Below, one piece after another: positions 8,937 through 17,832 of a DNA stretch of 64,000 nucleotides (position 1 is its first letter; the number at the start of each line of letters is the position of its first letter). A program made the translations under genes and the position numbers. This DNA is from Parerythrobacter sp. (GTDB taxonomy: Bacteria; Pseudomonadota; Alphaproteobacteria; Sphingomonadales; Sphingomonadaceae), in the NCBI GenBank assembly GCA_028289565.1, contig JANQPE010000053.1:55219-119218 (forward strand), given 5' to 3'. The notes under the pieces are model-generated. The model was not told where the DNA came from and did no database searches. It worked only from the letters and a program-made list of their open reading frames with translations.

Positions 8937-10248
8937 TGGCGGCTAGCTTTGCCGCAACGTCAGCACTGTGCAGGCGTTCGCCCTGAATTACAGCGAATTC
9001 CGCCATGTGGGTACGGAACACGTCCTCCGGTTCCTCCGCAAGCTCAATGAGGCGCCGGCTGGCATACACTGAGGGCGTTTCCAGCTTGCCGATTGCCGCT
9101 GTAACCTCTTGATCTATAGCGTCAGGCGGCACTACCCGATCGCAAATGCGATGGAAGAGCGGGTCGGCGGCCGAATAGCGCTCACCCGAATAGACCAGTT
9201 TTCTGGCGTCACGCCCGCCCAACTGCCGGACAAGGCGGAGATTGGCCAGGCCCGGTACTAATCCTTCGTTCGAGGCCGGCAAGCTCACAAACGCCCTGTC
9301 CTCGGCCACGATGAAATCCATATTGAGCAGCATTTGCAGGCCACCGCCAATCGCGAAACTTTCGACAACGCCGATCCACGGCTTTCCGAACTTCGCGGAC
9401 TGATCGCTCACTTCGGCAGAAGATGAGAGGCCAACTCGCAATTTGCGCATAAGACCAAGCTCGCGTGTGAGCATGAAGCCGATCAGAGAGATCTGTCCGC
9501 CGCGCAAAGCGTGAAGGTTGAGACCCGCGCAAAATACGCGGCGCCCAAGATATTTTGGGTGCGACATTTTTCCGCCACGCAGCACGCCGACGCGAGTTTC
9601 GTCGTCCAACAGGACCAGATCTATCGCGGTTTCGAGGTCTTCAACAAGGTTCACATCCTCGGCATTGAGCGAAGAGCTGTTTTGCAGCGTGATCCGGCCA
9701 GCAGTTCCGTCGCGTTCGAGTGTCAGCGTCTCGAATCGAACCGTACCGCTCGCTTCATATCGCGAAAGGAGCTTTACCGCTCTTGCGGTCGGTCGGCGCA
9801 TCGCATCAAGTATCGCCTCACCCGCTTTTGTGTTCTTCAACATCATGGAAATGAACACGCCTTGCGCCAGCTCAAACCCTATCCGCTGTCCGAGCGATCG
9901 CTTACGGTCACTTTCGATCGCGTCTTTTGAAGACAGTAAACCCGGGAAAAGCTCGGCGGCCGTGGCGACGTACTCAGCCAGCCTGGGCGTGTTATCGAAA
10001 CGCTGGTTGATGGTGTCGTGAACGACATGGGCGTAGCGTGAAAGCACCTCGATACGCAGTTTCCGCATGGTCTTTGTCATCTGCAATCGCGCCTGACTTG
10101 CTTCACCGCTATGTTTTTCTTCTCCGCTTTGTTTGTCGAGAAGGGCTTCTCCGGACGAACAGAAGGAACCTGCGCGTCGTAGGTCGCCTTCTGGATCGCC
10201 GCTGAATTCGGGGCAGCTTGCGAACCATCCCTGCAGGTCGTGCATCAT
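8929..10248 (-). CDS. dpgC: DpgC-like (3,5-dihydroxyphenyl)acetyl-CoA 1,2-dioxygenase
   Basis: 439 aa crotonase-fold protein with long N-terminal helical extension; FCAGLNLHALRGGQISLIGFMLTRELGLMRKL closely resembles the remembered DpgC motif (AGINLK..GGISLVDFLMRRELG). Confidence 0.82.
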   Translation of the reverse strand: MMHDLQGWFASCPEFSGDPEGDLRRAGSFCSSGEALLDKQSGEEKHSGEASQARLQMTKTMRKLRIEVLSRYAHVVHDTINQRFDNTPRLAEYVATAAELFPGLLSSKDAIESDRKRSLGQRIGFELAQGVFISMMLKNTKAGEAILDAMRRPTARAVKLLSRYEASGTVRFETLTLERDGTAGRITLQNSSSLNAEDVNLVEDLETAIDLVLLDDETRVGVLRGGKMSHPKYLGRRVFCAGLNLHALRGGQISLIGFMLTRELGLMRKLRVGLSSSAEVSDQSAKFGKPWIGVVESFAIGGGLQMLLNMDFIVAEDRAFVSLPASNEGLVPGLANLRLVRQLGGRDARKLVYSGERYSAADPLFHRICDRVVPPDAIDQEVTAAIGKLETPSVYASRRLIELAEEPEDVFRTHMAEFAVIQGERLHSADVAAKLAASD

Positions 10249-10251
10249 CGG

Positions 10252-10971
10252 CTAAGCCTCACTCGTCGTCCCTCCGACCTCGGTGCCAGACAAACGATTC
10301 AGTACGCGATCGCAAGCCGCCAGATGCGCGCCAAGAGCATCCTGGTACTCGGAATTCGTCGCCTCGCGCGCCAACTGGCGGCGAATGGCAAACTCTTTCC
10401 CGTGGAGCCGTCTGCTCACATCCACGATTTTTTCGAGTTCATTGGCGAGATCGTCGCCGACCGCGTCGACGAGGCCAAGATCCAGTGCATCTTGGGTATT
10501 CAATGTCTGGCCGAACAGGACAATCGGCCGGGCTCTGGCGTATCCCAACTCGCGGACCAAACGGAAAATGGCCATCCCCGGCAATGTCATTCCTCCTTGA
10601 GAAGAAAGGGAGATTCTCGAACCGGGCATAATAACTCGATGATCGGCGACCAGGAGCAGGTCGAGCGCAGGACCGAAAATGTCACCAAGGCAGCAAACCG
10701 TTATCGGACAGGGTGATGCCTCGAGGTGACGTAGTGCTCTTTCCCACGCTGCTATGTCCGAAGGCTTGCAGTCATTCAGCCAATCACCGGTCGGTAAGGC
10801 GCAAGAAACAAGCGCGCCCGCGCCGAAGTCGGAGACTTCGCTGATTCGCCGGGCGAACTTGCTCAGACGCGCCGCGAGGGAACCGATCTTCTCATTCGTC
10901 TGGATTGTGAAGCTGACCGGAAATGATGCCGCGATATCCGCGACAGTTTGGCTTGGGTCAGGTTCGACCAT
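10252..10971 (-). CDS. dpgB: DpgB-like enoyl-CoA hydratase/isomerase family protein
   Basis: ORF 10252..11061; likely start ATG at 10971 just after the dpgA stop; AAWERALRHLEASPCPITVCCLGDIFGPALDLLLVADHRV. Confidence 0.75.
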   Translation of the reverse strand: MVEPDPSQTVADIAASFPVSFTIQTNEKIGSLAARLSKFARRISEVSDFGAGALVSCALPTGDWLNDCKPSDIAAWERALRHLEASPCPITVCCLGDIFGPALDLLLVADHRVIMPGSRISLSSQGGMTLPGMAIFRLVRELGYARARPIVLFGQTLNTQDALDLGLVDAVGDDLANELEKIVDVSRRLHGKEFAIRRQLAREATNSEYQDALGAHLAACDRVLNRLSGTEVGGTTSEA

Positions 10972-10979
10972 CCCGCGGG

Positions 10980-12029
10980 TCACCACTGGACCAGCGCCAT
11001 TTCGATCGTCGATCCCGGCCCCATGGTCATCAGCACGCCATATTCTCCAGCTTCGCAGCATTCTTCCGCGTGAAGCCGTTCAAGAGAGAACAAAAAAGAG
11101 CTGCTGGAGAGGTTTCCGTGGTCCGCAAGTACGCTCAAAGTGTGGCGCAGGTCGTGCCGTGACAACCCAAGACCGATTCGCAATGCATCGATGACTTTCT
11201 TGCCACCTGAATGGACGACCCAGTGGGAAATGTCCTGTTGCATAAGCTGCGAGAGACCAAGCAGTTTCCGGCAGGCGGCAGGCGCATGTTCGCCCAGGAC
11301 ATATGGAATGCGCGGGTCCAAGGCAAAGCGATACTTGGCGTGTTCCTTGCTCCAGATAACACGCATCGCATCGATTGCCTCATGGACGAGAAGGCTACTA
11401 AAGCTAAGCACCAGCGGACCGGGGCGATCATCCCCGGTGGCAAGCGCTACCGCTGCTGCACCATCGCCGAATAGGCTGTTAACAACGGCTGTTTCGAGCT
11501 TGTCATCGATCACATACATCGCCGAGCAAACTTCCACGCAGAGCATCACCGCCAAACTGCCTGGATTGTTTGCAGACCAGTCAGCGACCGCGCGCAAGGC
11601 GTTTAGCCCGCCATTGCACCCCATTCCAACAACATCCAGACGCGCGCAATGCCGACTGATGCCAAGTTCCTTAATGATGTGCGCGCTCAATCCCGGTGAG
11701 ATAAAACCGGTTGTGGTGACGCAGCACAGATAGCCGACATCCGCAGGTCCGGCGCCAATGCCCTGCAGGCATTCTTCGATCGCTTTCTTGCCCAGTTCCA
11801 TGCCCGTCGAGAAATGGCGCTCGGACAATTCGGCCTGATCTTCCTGGCCATAGGTTGCCCCGGAGTTCGGATCGGGGATTGCGAGCGCTCTTCGATCGAT
11901 ACCCCCATTCAGGAAAATCGACCGGGTTCGCTTGTCGTTGACCGGATACTGATTGGCGATATCTTCTTGAGCTAGAAAGTTAGAAGGAACAGATGTCCCT
12001 ACAGACACTATTCTCGGCTTGAGATTCAC
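10980..12029 (-). CDS. dpgA: Type III polyketide synthase, DpgA-like (3,5-dihydroxyphenylacetyl-CoA synthase candidate)
   Basis: 349 aa thiolase-fold PKS; active-site VVGMGCNGGLNALRAV; NSLFGDGAAAVAL; GEYGVLMTMGPGSTIEMALVQW. Confidence 0.85.
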   Translation of the reverse strand: MNLKPRIVSVGTSVPSNFLAQEDIANQYPVNDKRTRSIFLNGGIDRRALAIPDPNSGATYGQEDQAELSERHFSTGMELGKKAIEECLQGIGAGPADVGYLCCVTTTGFISPGLSAHIIKELGISRHCARLDVVGMGCNGGLNALRAVADWSANNPGSLAVMLCVEVCSAMYVIDDKLETAVVNSLFGDGAAAVALATGDDRPGPLVLSFSSLLVHEAIDAMRVIWSKEHAKYRFALDPRIPYVLGEHAPAACRKLLGLSQLMQQDISHWVVHSGGKKVIDALRIGLGLSRHDLRHTLSVLADHGNLSSSSFLFSLERLHAEECCEAGEYGVLMTMGPGSTIEMALVQW

Positions 12030-12195
12030 CGCAAATTACTCACTTCCAAGCTTAGAAGAAACGGCCGGTATTTAAACCAGGATATAATGATTCTTCATAA
12101 TCTGATCGCCACGGCGTTGGCAACTGCGGTTATAGTCAGTTCTCTTTAATTTCCATCAAGATTTACGGTTGTTGGAATGAGTGAGAGTCCTGCCC

Positions 12196-13011
12196 TCAGC
12201 GAAGGGTGAATCTGGAAATCATGGCCGAGACGCCATCGCAGCGAATGGCAGTCACTTCATCCTCTGCGGGGCTGGCGAGAAAAACGGGCTGACCGACGAA
12301 GAGGGGAGCTTTGGCACGGAATGAAAATGTCGCGAGATCACCGTTGCGCATGGCTAGGCCGGCCAATTTGGCGGCGGTAAACGGCCCCTGGATCAGCAGT
12401 GCCGGATATCGTTCAACAGAAGTGGTGTAGGCCTGATCGTAGTGGATGCGGTGCGAGTTGAAAGTCGCCGCCGAAAACCGGAACAGGTTTGCCTCTGTGG
12501 GCATCCATTCCTCTCCATCGGGTAGGTTCGCGGCGGGTATGGGCATTGAAGTGGGCGGGCCGGATTCCTGCTTGCGACAGACATAGCTCCGCCGTTCAGT
12601 TACCCGCGGAATGCCGCTTTGCGAGAGCACTCTGTCTACTTCGACAAAGACGAGTTCTCCCGAACGGCCAGACTTGGGTGTGATATCCATGAGAGTTGTC
12701 GTTAGTTCCGCCATCTCTCCGATCTCAAGCTGTGCGTGAAATTGTATGCTGCTCCCGGCGAACATGCGGCGTGGCAACGGGATGTCCGAAAGAAAGCCGC
12801 CCAGATTGTCATGGCCATCTGCACCGATTTCGCCATCAGTCGGACCAGGCAGAAAGAACGCCCAATGAGCTAGCGGAGCGCGGGTGAACTTTGCGCCAAC
12901 GGCCAGGGCAAAACGCCTGAGGTTCTCCGCCTCCAGACGCTGAGTGTAGTTTTGGCTTTTGCCAACCAGATGGCGATAGTTGTCGTGCGCGGCTCTGGGC
13001 GCGGGCGTCAT
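12196..13011 (-). CDS. MaoC/FAS1-like hotdog dehydratase
   Basis: 271 aa; two hotdog-like halves, ATFNSHRIHYDQAYTTSVERYPALLIQGPFTAAKLAGLAMRNG. Confidence 0.75.
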   Translation of the reverse strand: MTPAPRAAHDNYRHLVGKSQNYTQRLEAENLRRFALAVGAKFTRAPLAHWAFFLPGPTDGEIGADGHDNLGGFLSDIPLPRRMFAGSSIQFHAQLEIGEMAELTTTLMDITPKSGRSGELVFVEVDRVLSQSGIPRVTERRSYVCRKQESGPPTSMPIPAANLPDGEEWMPTEANLFRFSAATFNSHRIHYDQAYTTSVERYPALLIQGPFTAAKLAGLAMRNGDLATFSFRAKAPLFVGQPVFLASPAEDEVTAIRCDGVSAMISRFTLR

Positions 13012-13270
13012 ACGGCAATGGCCTCATCGCAATCGGTTACAGCCGCATCGATTTGCTGATCCAAGGTCACTACCGTTTCGTGCATGCGGTGAAAGTCCCG
13101 ACGTTTGCCAACGGCTTCTGCCATAGCAAAATTGTTTCGTGCCGCCGAGAGGGCTGACGACTGAACCTCTCGCGGATATTCCATGTGACTGCTGGATCGA
13201 ACTTGTCGATCCAGCATCTGATCGTTTCGTAGAAAACATCGATCCCGACTCTTCCGAGTCAAGCGCCTTG

Positions 13271-13298
13271 CTATTTATATCGACATCGATATAAATAG
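13271..13298. promoter_or_regulatory. Perfect palindrome CTATTTATATCGA-CA-TCGATATAAATAG (site 1 of a shared operator family)
   Basis: Direct inspection: 13-bp arms, 2-nt spacer, between divergent genes 13011(-) and 13315(+). Confidence 0.85.
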
Positions 13299-13314
13299 GA
13301 TGCGGAGTGAGATG

Positions 13315-14658
13315 ATGGCAGCAAGTAATAACGCGACTTTGATTGAGAATGGATTGGTATTCGATGCCACTGGCGCTGAAGCCTGCATCCAGCCAATTGC
13401 ATTCGATGGTGAGATCGCGGCTACTGGCCAAATGGCGCTCGATTGGGCGAAGGGCCGTAATGACGTCAATCGTATCGATGCTTCGGGCTGCACCGTCATG
13501 CCCGGCCTGATCGACGCGCATTGCCATATCAGCTTCGACGAGCCGCATTCGAATGACGAGTTGTTCTTTCATAGACGCGAGGGGCTCTCCGCACTGGTCG
13601 CAGCGCACAATGTGCAAAAGGTGCTGCGATCGGGCGTGACCAGCCTGTTCGATGCCGATACGATCTTCAGCGTCTCGCTCGACTTGCGCGACGCCATCGA
13701 AGGAAATGTCTGCGAAGGACCTCGCATGACTTGCGGGGGCAATGCTCTGTTCACGTCGGTCGGCGGGACGGCAGGTATGCTGGTGCCCGACGAGGGGGCT
13801 ATCGGCTATCTCAAGGTCACGCGCACCAAGGATGAGATCGTCACCGAAATCCGTCAGCAAGCCAAGCGCGGAGTTGATTGGATCAAGATCCACGTCACCG
13901 GACTGATCCCGCGCCAGCGCGGCGAGGGCGAGATCCAAGTCTGGAACTACGACGAACTCAAGCTGGCGGTCGATACCGCACATGAGCTTGGTCTGCCGGT
14001 TACCGGCCATTGCCGCAATGCCTCTTCGACACGCGACGCGGCAAAGGCAGGCTTCGACATGATCCTGCACGCGACCTACATGGACGAAGAAGCGTTGGAG
14101 GCGGTGATCGAGCACAAGACACCAATAGTCCCGACGCTGACATTTCAGGCTGTGCTTGCCGATCATGGCGATAAAATCGGTTCGAGCGCCTTCCTGAAGG
14201 ACCTCTTCGCCAAGGAGATCGAAGAAAGCTCGAAACAGTTGCGCCGCGCCTATGACGCGGGTGTGCCCTTTATGTGCGGCACCGAGAGCGGTTTTTCGAT
14301 CACGCCTTATGGCGAATGGCACTGGCGTGAGTTGCAGGTATTTGTCGAAAACATGGGGCTGAGCCACGAGGAAGCGTTGATCTGCGCCACGCGCGAAGGC
14401 GCGCGGGCAATGAAAATGCCGGATCGGCTAGGCACCTTGGAGGAAGGACGGATCGCCGACGTGATTGTGGTTGATGGTGACGTGACCAGGGATGTCACCT
14501 TGCTCGGAAGGCCCGGAGGCATGCGGCATATCTTCAAGGGTGGTCAACGGATCGACACCGAGACTCCTTTGCCGGAGCGTACCCCGCTGCCATCGTGGCG
14601 GGTGTCGACCTATTCGACCGTCCCGGCCACGCGCGCAACAACTCTGGGATGGGAGTGA
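13315..14658 (+). CDS. Amidohydrolase (imidazolonepropionase-like metal-dependent hydrolase)
   Basis: PGLIDAHCHISFD, GHCRNASS, GTLEEGRIADVIVVDGD; ORF starts at 13300 but MAASNN at 13315 is more plausible. Confidence 0.85.
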   Translation: MAASNNATLIENGLVFDATGAEACIQPIAFDGEIAATGQMALDWAKGRNDVNRIDASGCTVMPGLIDAHCHISFDEPHSNDELFFHRREGLSALVAAHNVQKVLRSGVTSLFDADTIFSVSLDLRDAIEGNVCEGPRMTCGGNALFTSVGGTAGMLVPDEGAIGYLKVTRTKDEIVTEIRQQAKRGVDWIKIHVTGLIPRQRGEGEIQVWNYDELKLAVDTAHELGLPVTGHCRNASSTRDAAKAGFDMILHATYMDEEALEAVIEHKTPIVPTLTFQAVLADHGDKIGSSAFLKDLFAKEIEESSKQLRRAYDAGVPFMCGTESGFSITPYGEWHWRELQVFVENMGLSHEEALICATREGARAMKMPDRLGTLEEGRIADVIVVDGDVTRDVTLLGRPGGMRHIFKGGQRIDTETPLPERTPLPSWRVSTYSTVPATRATTLGWE

Positions 14659-15878
14659 TGGAAGAGCATCTGGTCGATACATATGAAGGTTGCGTCCATG
14701 CGTTGAAGCAGAAAGACCTGCGTCAATCGCTCTACGACGCGGCGGCGCTGATGATGAGCGACGTGCTGGTCAATCTGCATGGGGCAGAGCACCGTGCGCG
14801 GCGGCTGGTCGAGGGTAAAATCTTCCGCAAGGATGTGTTCCTACATTACGAGAAGACCTTCCTCCCGCGCACGCTCGACGAAACCATCAGCCCCTTTCTA
14901 GAGGCAGGCCGGGGAGATTTGGTCGATATCGGCTATCGGGTGATGATGAACCTGACAGTCGATTTTGCCGGCATCGACCGGCCCGAACGCAGCCATGAGG
15001 AAACCAGCGAATTGCTGCGCTTGCTCAAGGAATTCAGCCTTGCTCCGGCACTTGGCCAGTCTATTGAAGCAGATATAGAGCCCAAGAAGGCGCGCATCCG
15101 CAAAGCCATGGCCGAATTCGACGAGCGTTTCTTCACGCCTTCACGTCGCCGCCGCGAGGCATTGCTGACCGAAGTCGAGGCAGGACGCATGGCGAAGGAA
15201 GACCTACCCGACGATGTCTTGATGGCGCTGATCCTGGGACAAGAAAAGCTGCAGATGACCGATGAACAGTTCCTGCAGGAAGGTATCTTCTACATGCTCG
15301 CCGGCGCACACACGACGATCCATTCGCTTGCCCATGCAATGCACGAGCTGTTCGAATGGCTCGACGAGCATCCGGAGGATGTCTCGCGGCTGAGAGAGGA
15401 CCCCTTTTTCATCCAGCGCTGCGTGTTCGAGAGCCTGCGTCTGCACCCCTCTAGCCCTGTAGCCAAGCGACGTGCGCTTTGTCCGGTTGCACTGGCGGAA
15501 GGCGAAGAAGTACCGGAGGGCGACGAGGTTGTGGTCAACATGCGGGAAGCCAATCGCAATCCGGAACTGTTTGGCGAAGATCCGGATCGCTATAACCCCC
15601 ATCGCGAAATTGGCGGCGGGAAAACCTCTTATGGGCTGTCGATGGGATACGGTATGCATGCTTGCCTCGGTCGAAATCTCGCGATCGGGGTCGAACCGCG
15701 ATCCAATTCGACTCCGGAAGATCATCAATACGGTACCGTGCCGCTGATTGTGGAATCGCTTCTGCGATTCGGGGTCCAGCGCGATCCCGACGGTGAGCCG
15801 AAGAAAGATGAAACCATCACCCGTATAACCTGGTCGGAATATCCGGTCGTTTTCAAACCCGAAGAAGCGCTGATCTGA
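14658..15878 (+). CDS. Cytochrome P450
   Basis: TGATG overlap with the preceding gene; AGAHTT (I-helix), ESLR, heme loop MGYGMHACLGRNLA. Confidence 0.88.
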   Translation: MEEHLVDTYEGCVHALKQKDLRQSLYDAAALMMSDVLVNLHGAEHRARRLVEGKIFRKDVFLHYEKTFLPRTLDETISPFLEAGRGDLVDIGYRVMMNLTVDFAGIDRPERSHEETSELLRLLKEFSLAPALGQSIEADIEPKKARIRKAMAEFDERFFTPSRRRREALLTEVEAGRMAKEDLPDDVLMALILGQEKLQMTDEQFLQEGIFYMLAGAHTTIHSLAHAMHELFEWLDEHPEDVSRLREDPFFIQRCVFESLRLHPSSPVAKRRALCPVALAEGEEVPEGDEVVVNMREANRNPELFGEDPDRYNPHREIGGGKTSYGLSMGYGMHACLGRNLAIGVEPRSNSTPEDHQYGTVPLIVESLLRFGVQRDPDGEPKKDETITRITWSEYPVVFKPEEALI

Positions 15879-17092
15879 TGGAAGCGCATCGGTTATCGGA
15901 TTTCCGCGATTGCGAGGCGGCACTGCGCAACAAGGACCTGCGGCAGGCGCTGTATGAAGCCGGTGCGGTGATCACCGGTGGCACGCTGTTGATGCTACAT
16001 GGCGAGGAACACCACAAACGGCGCGAAGTGGAAGTCCGTGTCTTTCGTCGCAACTTCTTCAAATATTATGAGAAAGAGGTCTTTCCGGAAACGCTTGCAC
16101 AGACTATCGCACCGTATCTGGCCGCAAGTGGCGGCGATCTGATCGAATTGGGCTATCGCCTAACGGTCAATCTCACTGCCGATTTCGCCGGCATTGACCG
16201 GCCTGAAAAATCAGCCGAGGAAACCGGACAGCTTATCCGCCTGGTCAAGAAAATGAGCGAAGGCGCGACAATGGTCCATTCGACCCGCGACTGGGACGAA
16301 TTGACCGAAGAGGTACGTGCCGCATTGGCCGAATTCGACCGTGATTTCCTGCAGGCTTCAATCGCCCGGCGCGAAGAATTGCTCGATGCGGTTACCCGTG
16401 GCGAGGCGGAGAAGGATGCTCTACCGCGCGATGTGTTGACCGTCATCCTCAAGGCGCAGGATGAATTGCAACTCGATGATGAGCAATTGCCGCGCGAAAT
16501 CGGTTTCTACATGCAGGCCGGGGCGCATTCGACGGCTAATTCGGTGGTTCATGCGCTCGAGGAAATTCTGAGCTGGGCGAACGACAATGCGGCGCGGTGG
16601 GAACGGCTGGAGGATCCTGCTTTCGTGCAGAAATGCGTCCATGAGAGCCTGCGCTTGCATCCGGCGAGCCCCGAAGCGTGGCGCAAGACCACATGCCCGA
16701 TGCATGTTGCCGGGGCGGGTGAAAGAGAGCTGCCCGAGGGCGATCGGGTTGAACTCGATCTGTTTCAGGCCAATCGAGATCCGGCGATTTTCGGCGCGGA
16801 CGCTGACCGTTTCGATCCCGATCGCGAGGTCCCGACCGGAGTAATGCGCTCGGGCCTTGCTTTCGGGATCGGCGTCCACACCTGCCTCGGGCGGGAACTG
16901 GATGGCGGAGTCCTCGTCCGGCCCGGCATGGATCCAGAGAAGGTGCAATTCGGGATCGTCCCGCTTATCGTGAACAAACTTCTCGAACTTGGCGCTCGCA
17001 AGGTGCCGGATGATCCGCCGGTACCAGATCCCAAAACCAGCCGCCCAAACTGGGGCCGCTATCCGGTACAATTCACCAAGGAACCCGCATGA
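15878..17092 (+). CDS. Cytochrome P450 (paralogue of the preceding P450)
   Basis: AGAHST, ESLRLHPASPEAWR, FGIGVHTCLGREL; ATGA overlap. Confidence 0.88.
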   Translation: MEAHRLSDFRDCEAALRNKDLRQALYEAGAVITGGTLLMLHGEEHHKRREVEVRVFRRNFFKYYEKEVFPETLAQTIAPYLAASGGDLIELGYRLTVNLTADFAGIDRPEKSAEETGQLIRLVKKMSEGATMVHSTRDWDELTEEVRAALAEFDRDFLQASIARREELLDAVTRGEAEKDALPRDVLTVILKAQDELQLDDEQLPREIGFYMQAGAHSTANSVVHALEEILSWANDNAARWERLEDPAFVQKCVHESLRLHPASPEAWRKTTCPMHVAGAGERELPEGDRVELDLFQANRDPAIFGADADRFDPDREVPTGVMRSGLAFGIGVHTCLGRELDGGVLVRPGMDPEKVQFGIVPLIVNKLLELGARKVPDDPPVPDPKTSRPNWGRYPVQFTKEPA

Positions 17093-17832
17093 CCCGAAAT
17101 GCGATCGTTACCGGCAGTGCCAATGGCATCGGCGCTGCCATCGCCGAGGTGCTGTTCGCAAACGGCTATCGCGTTGGCATTCTCGATCGCGATGAAAATG
17201 CAGTCGTCGAGCGGTGTGCGTCGATCGAAGGCACCGTCGCCATGCCTTGCGACGTCTGCGATCCAAACGCGGTGGAAGCCGCCTTCGAGACGCTCGGTGC
17301 GGTTCCCGATCTTGTCGTCAACAATGCCGGAATCGTGCGTTTCGGCCAGCTTGCCGAGCAAAGCGATGCTGACATCCGCACCGTGATCGAAGTCAATCTG
17401 ATGGGGGTGTTCTGGATTACTCGCGCGGCGGTGCGGCGCATGGCAGAGCGCGGTAGCGGCCATATCGTCTCGCTCACTTCGATCAATGCCTATGGGCCAG
17501 GACCAGGATCGGGGGCCTATCCGGCCAGCAAGGCGGCGGTGAAGCAACTGATGCGGCAATTCGCGCTCGAGTATGGCGATACCGCGCTGCGCTTCAATTC
17601 GATAGCTCCGGGCTTTATCGATGGTGGCATGTCAACGCCGATCTATGCCGATCCCAATGTGCGCGCGGCACGCAGTCGCGGGGTGCCGCTGGGCCGGCTG
17701 GGCACGCCGGAAGATATCGCCAATGCGGTGTTGTTCCTCGATTCGCCCGAAGGTGCTTATATCAACGGTCACGATCTGGTGGTCGATGGCGGGGTCACTC
17801 ATGCCGTGCTGAAGAACCTGCCGCGCGAATAG
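17089..17832 (+). CDS. SDR family oxidoreductase
   Basis: VTGSANGIGAAIAE, NNAG, YPASKAAV, PEGAYINGHDLVVDGG. Confidence 0.9.
   Translation: MTRNAIVTGSANGIGAAIAEVLFANGYRVGILDRDENAVVERCASIEGTVAMPCDVCDPNAVEAAFETLGAVPDLVVNNAGIVRFGQLAEQSDADIRTVIEVNLMGVFWITRAAVRRMAERGSGHIVSLTSINAYGPGPGSGAYPASKAAVKQLMRQFALEYGDTALRFNSIAPGFIDGGMSTPIYADPNVRAARSRGVPLGRLGTPEDIANAVLFLDSPEGAYINGHDLVVDGGVTHAVLKNLPRE

Noticed and set aside
13024-14367. 447-aa minus-strand ORF
   Set aside because: Antisense to the amidohydrolase; no recognisable domain.
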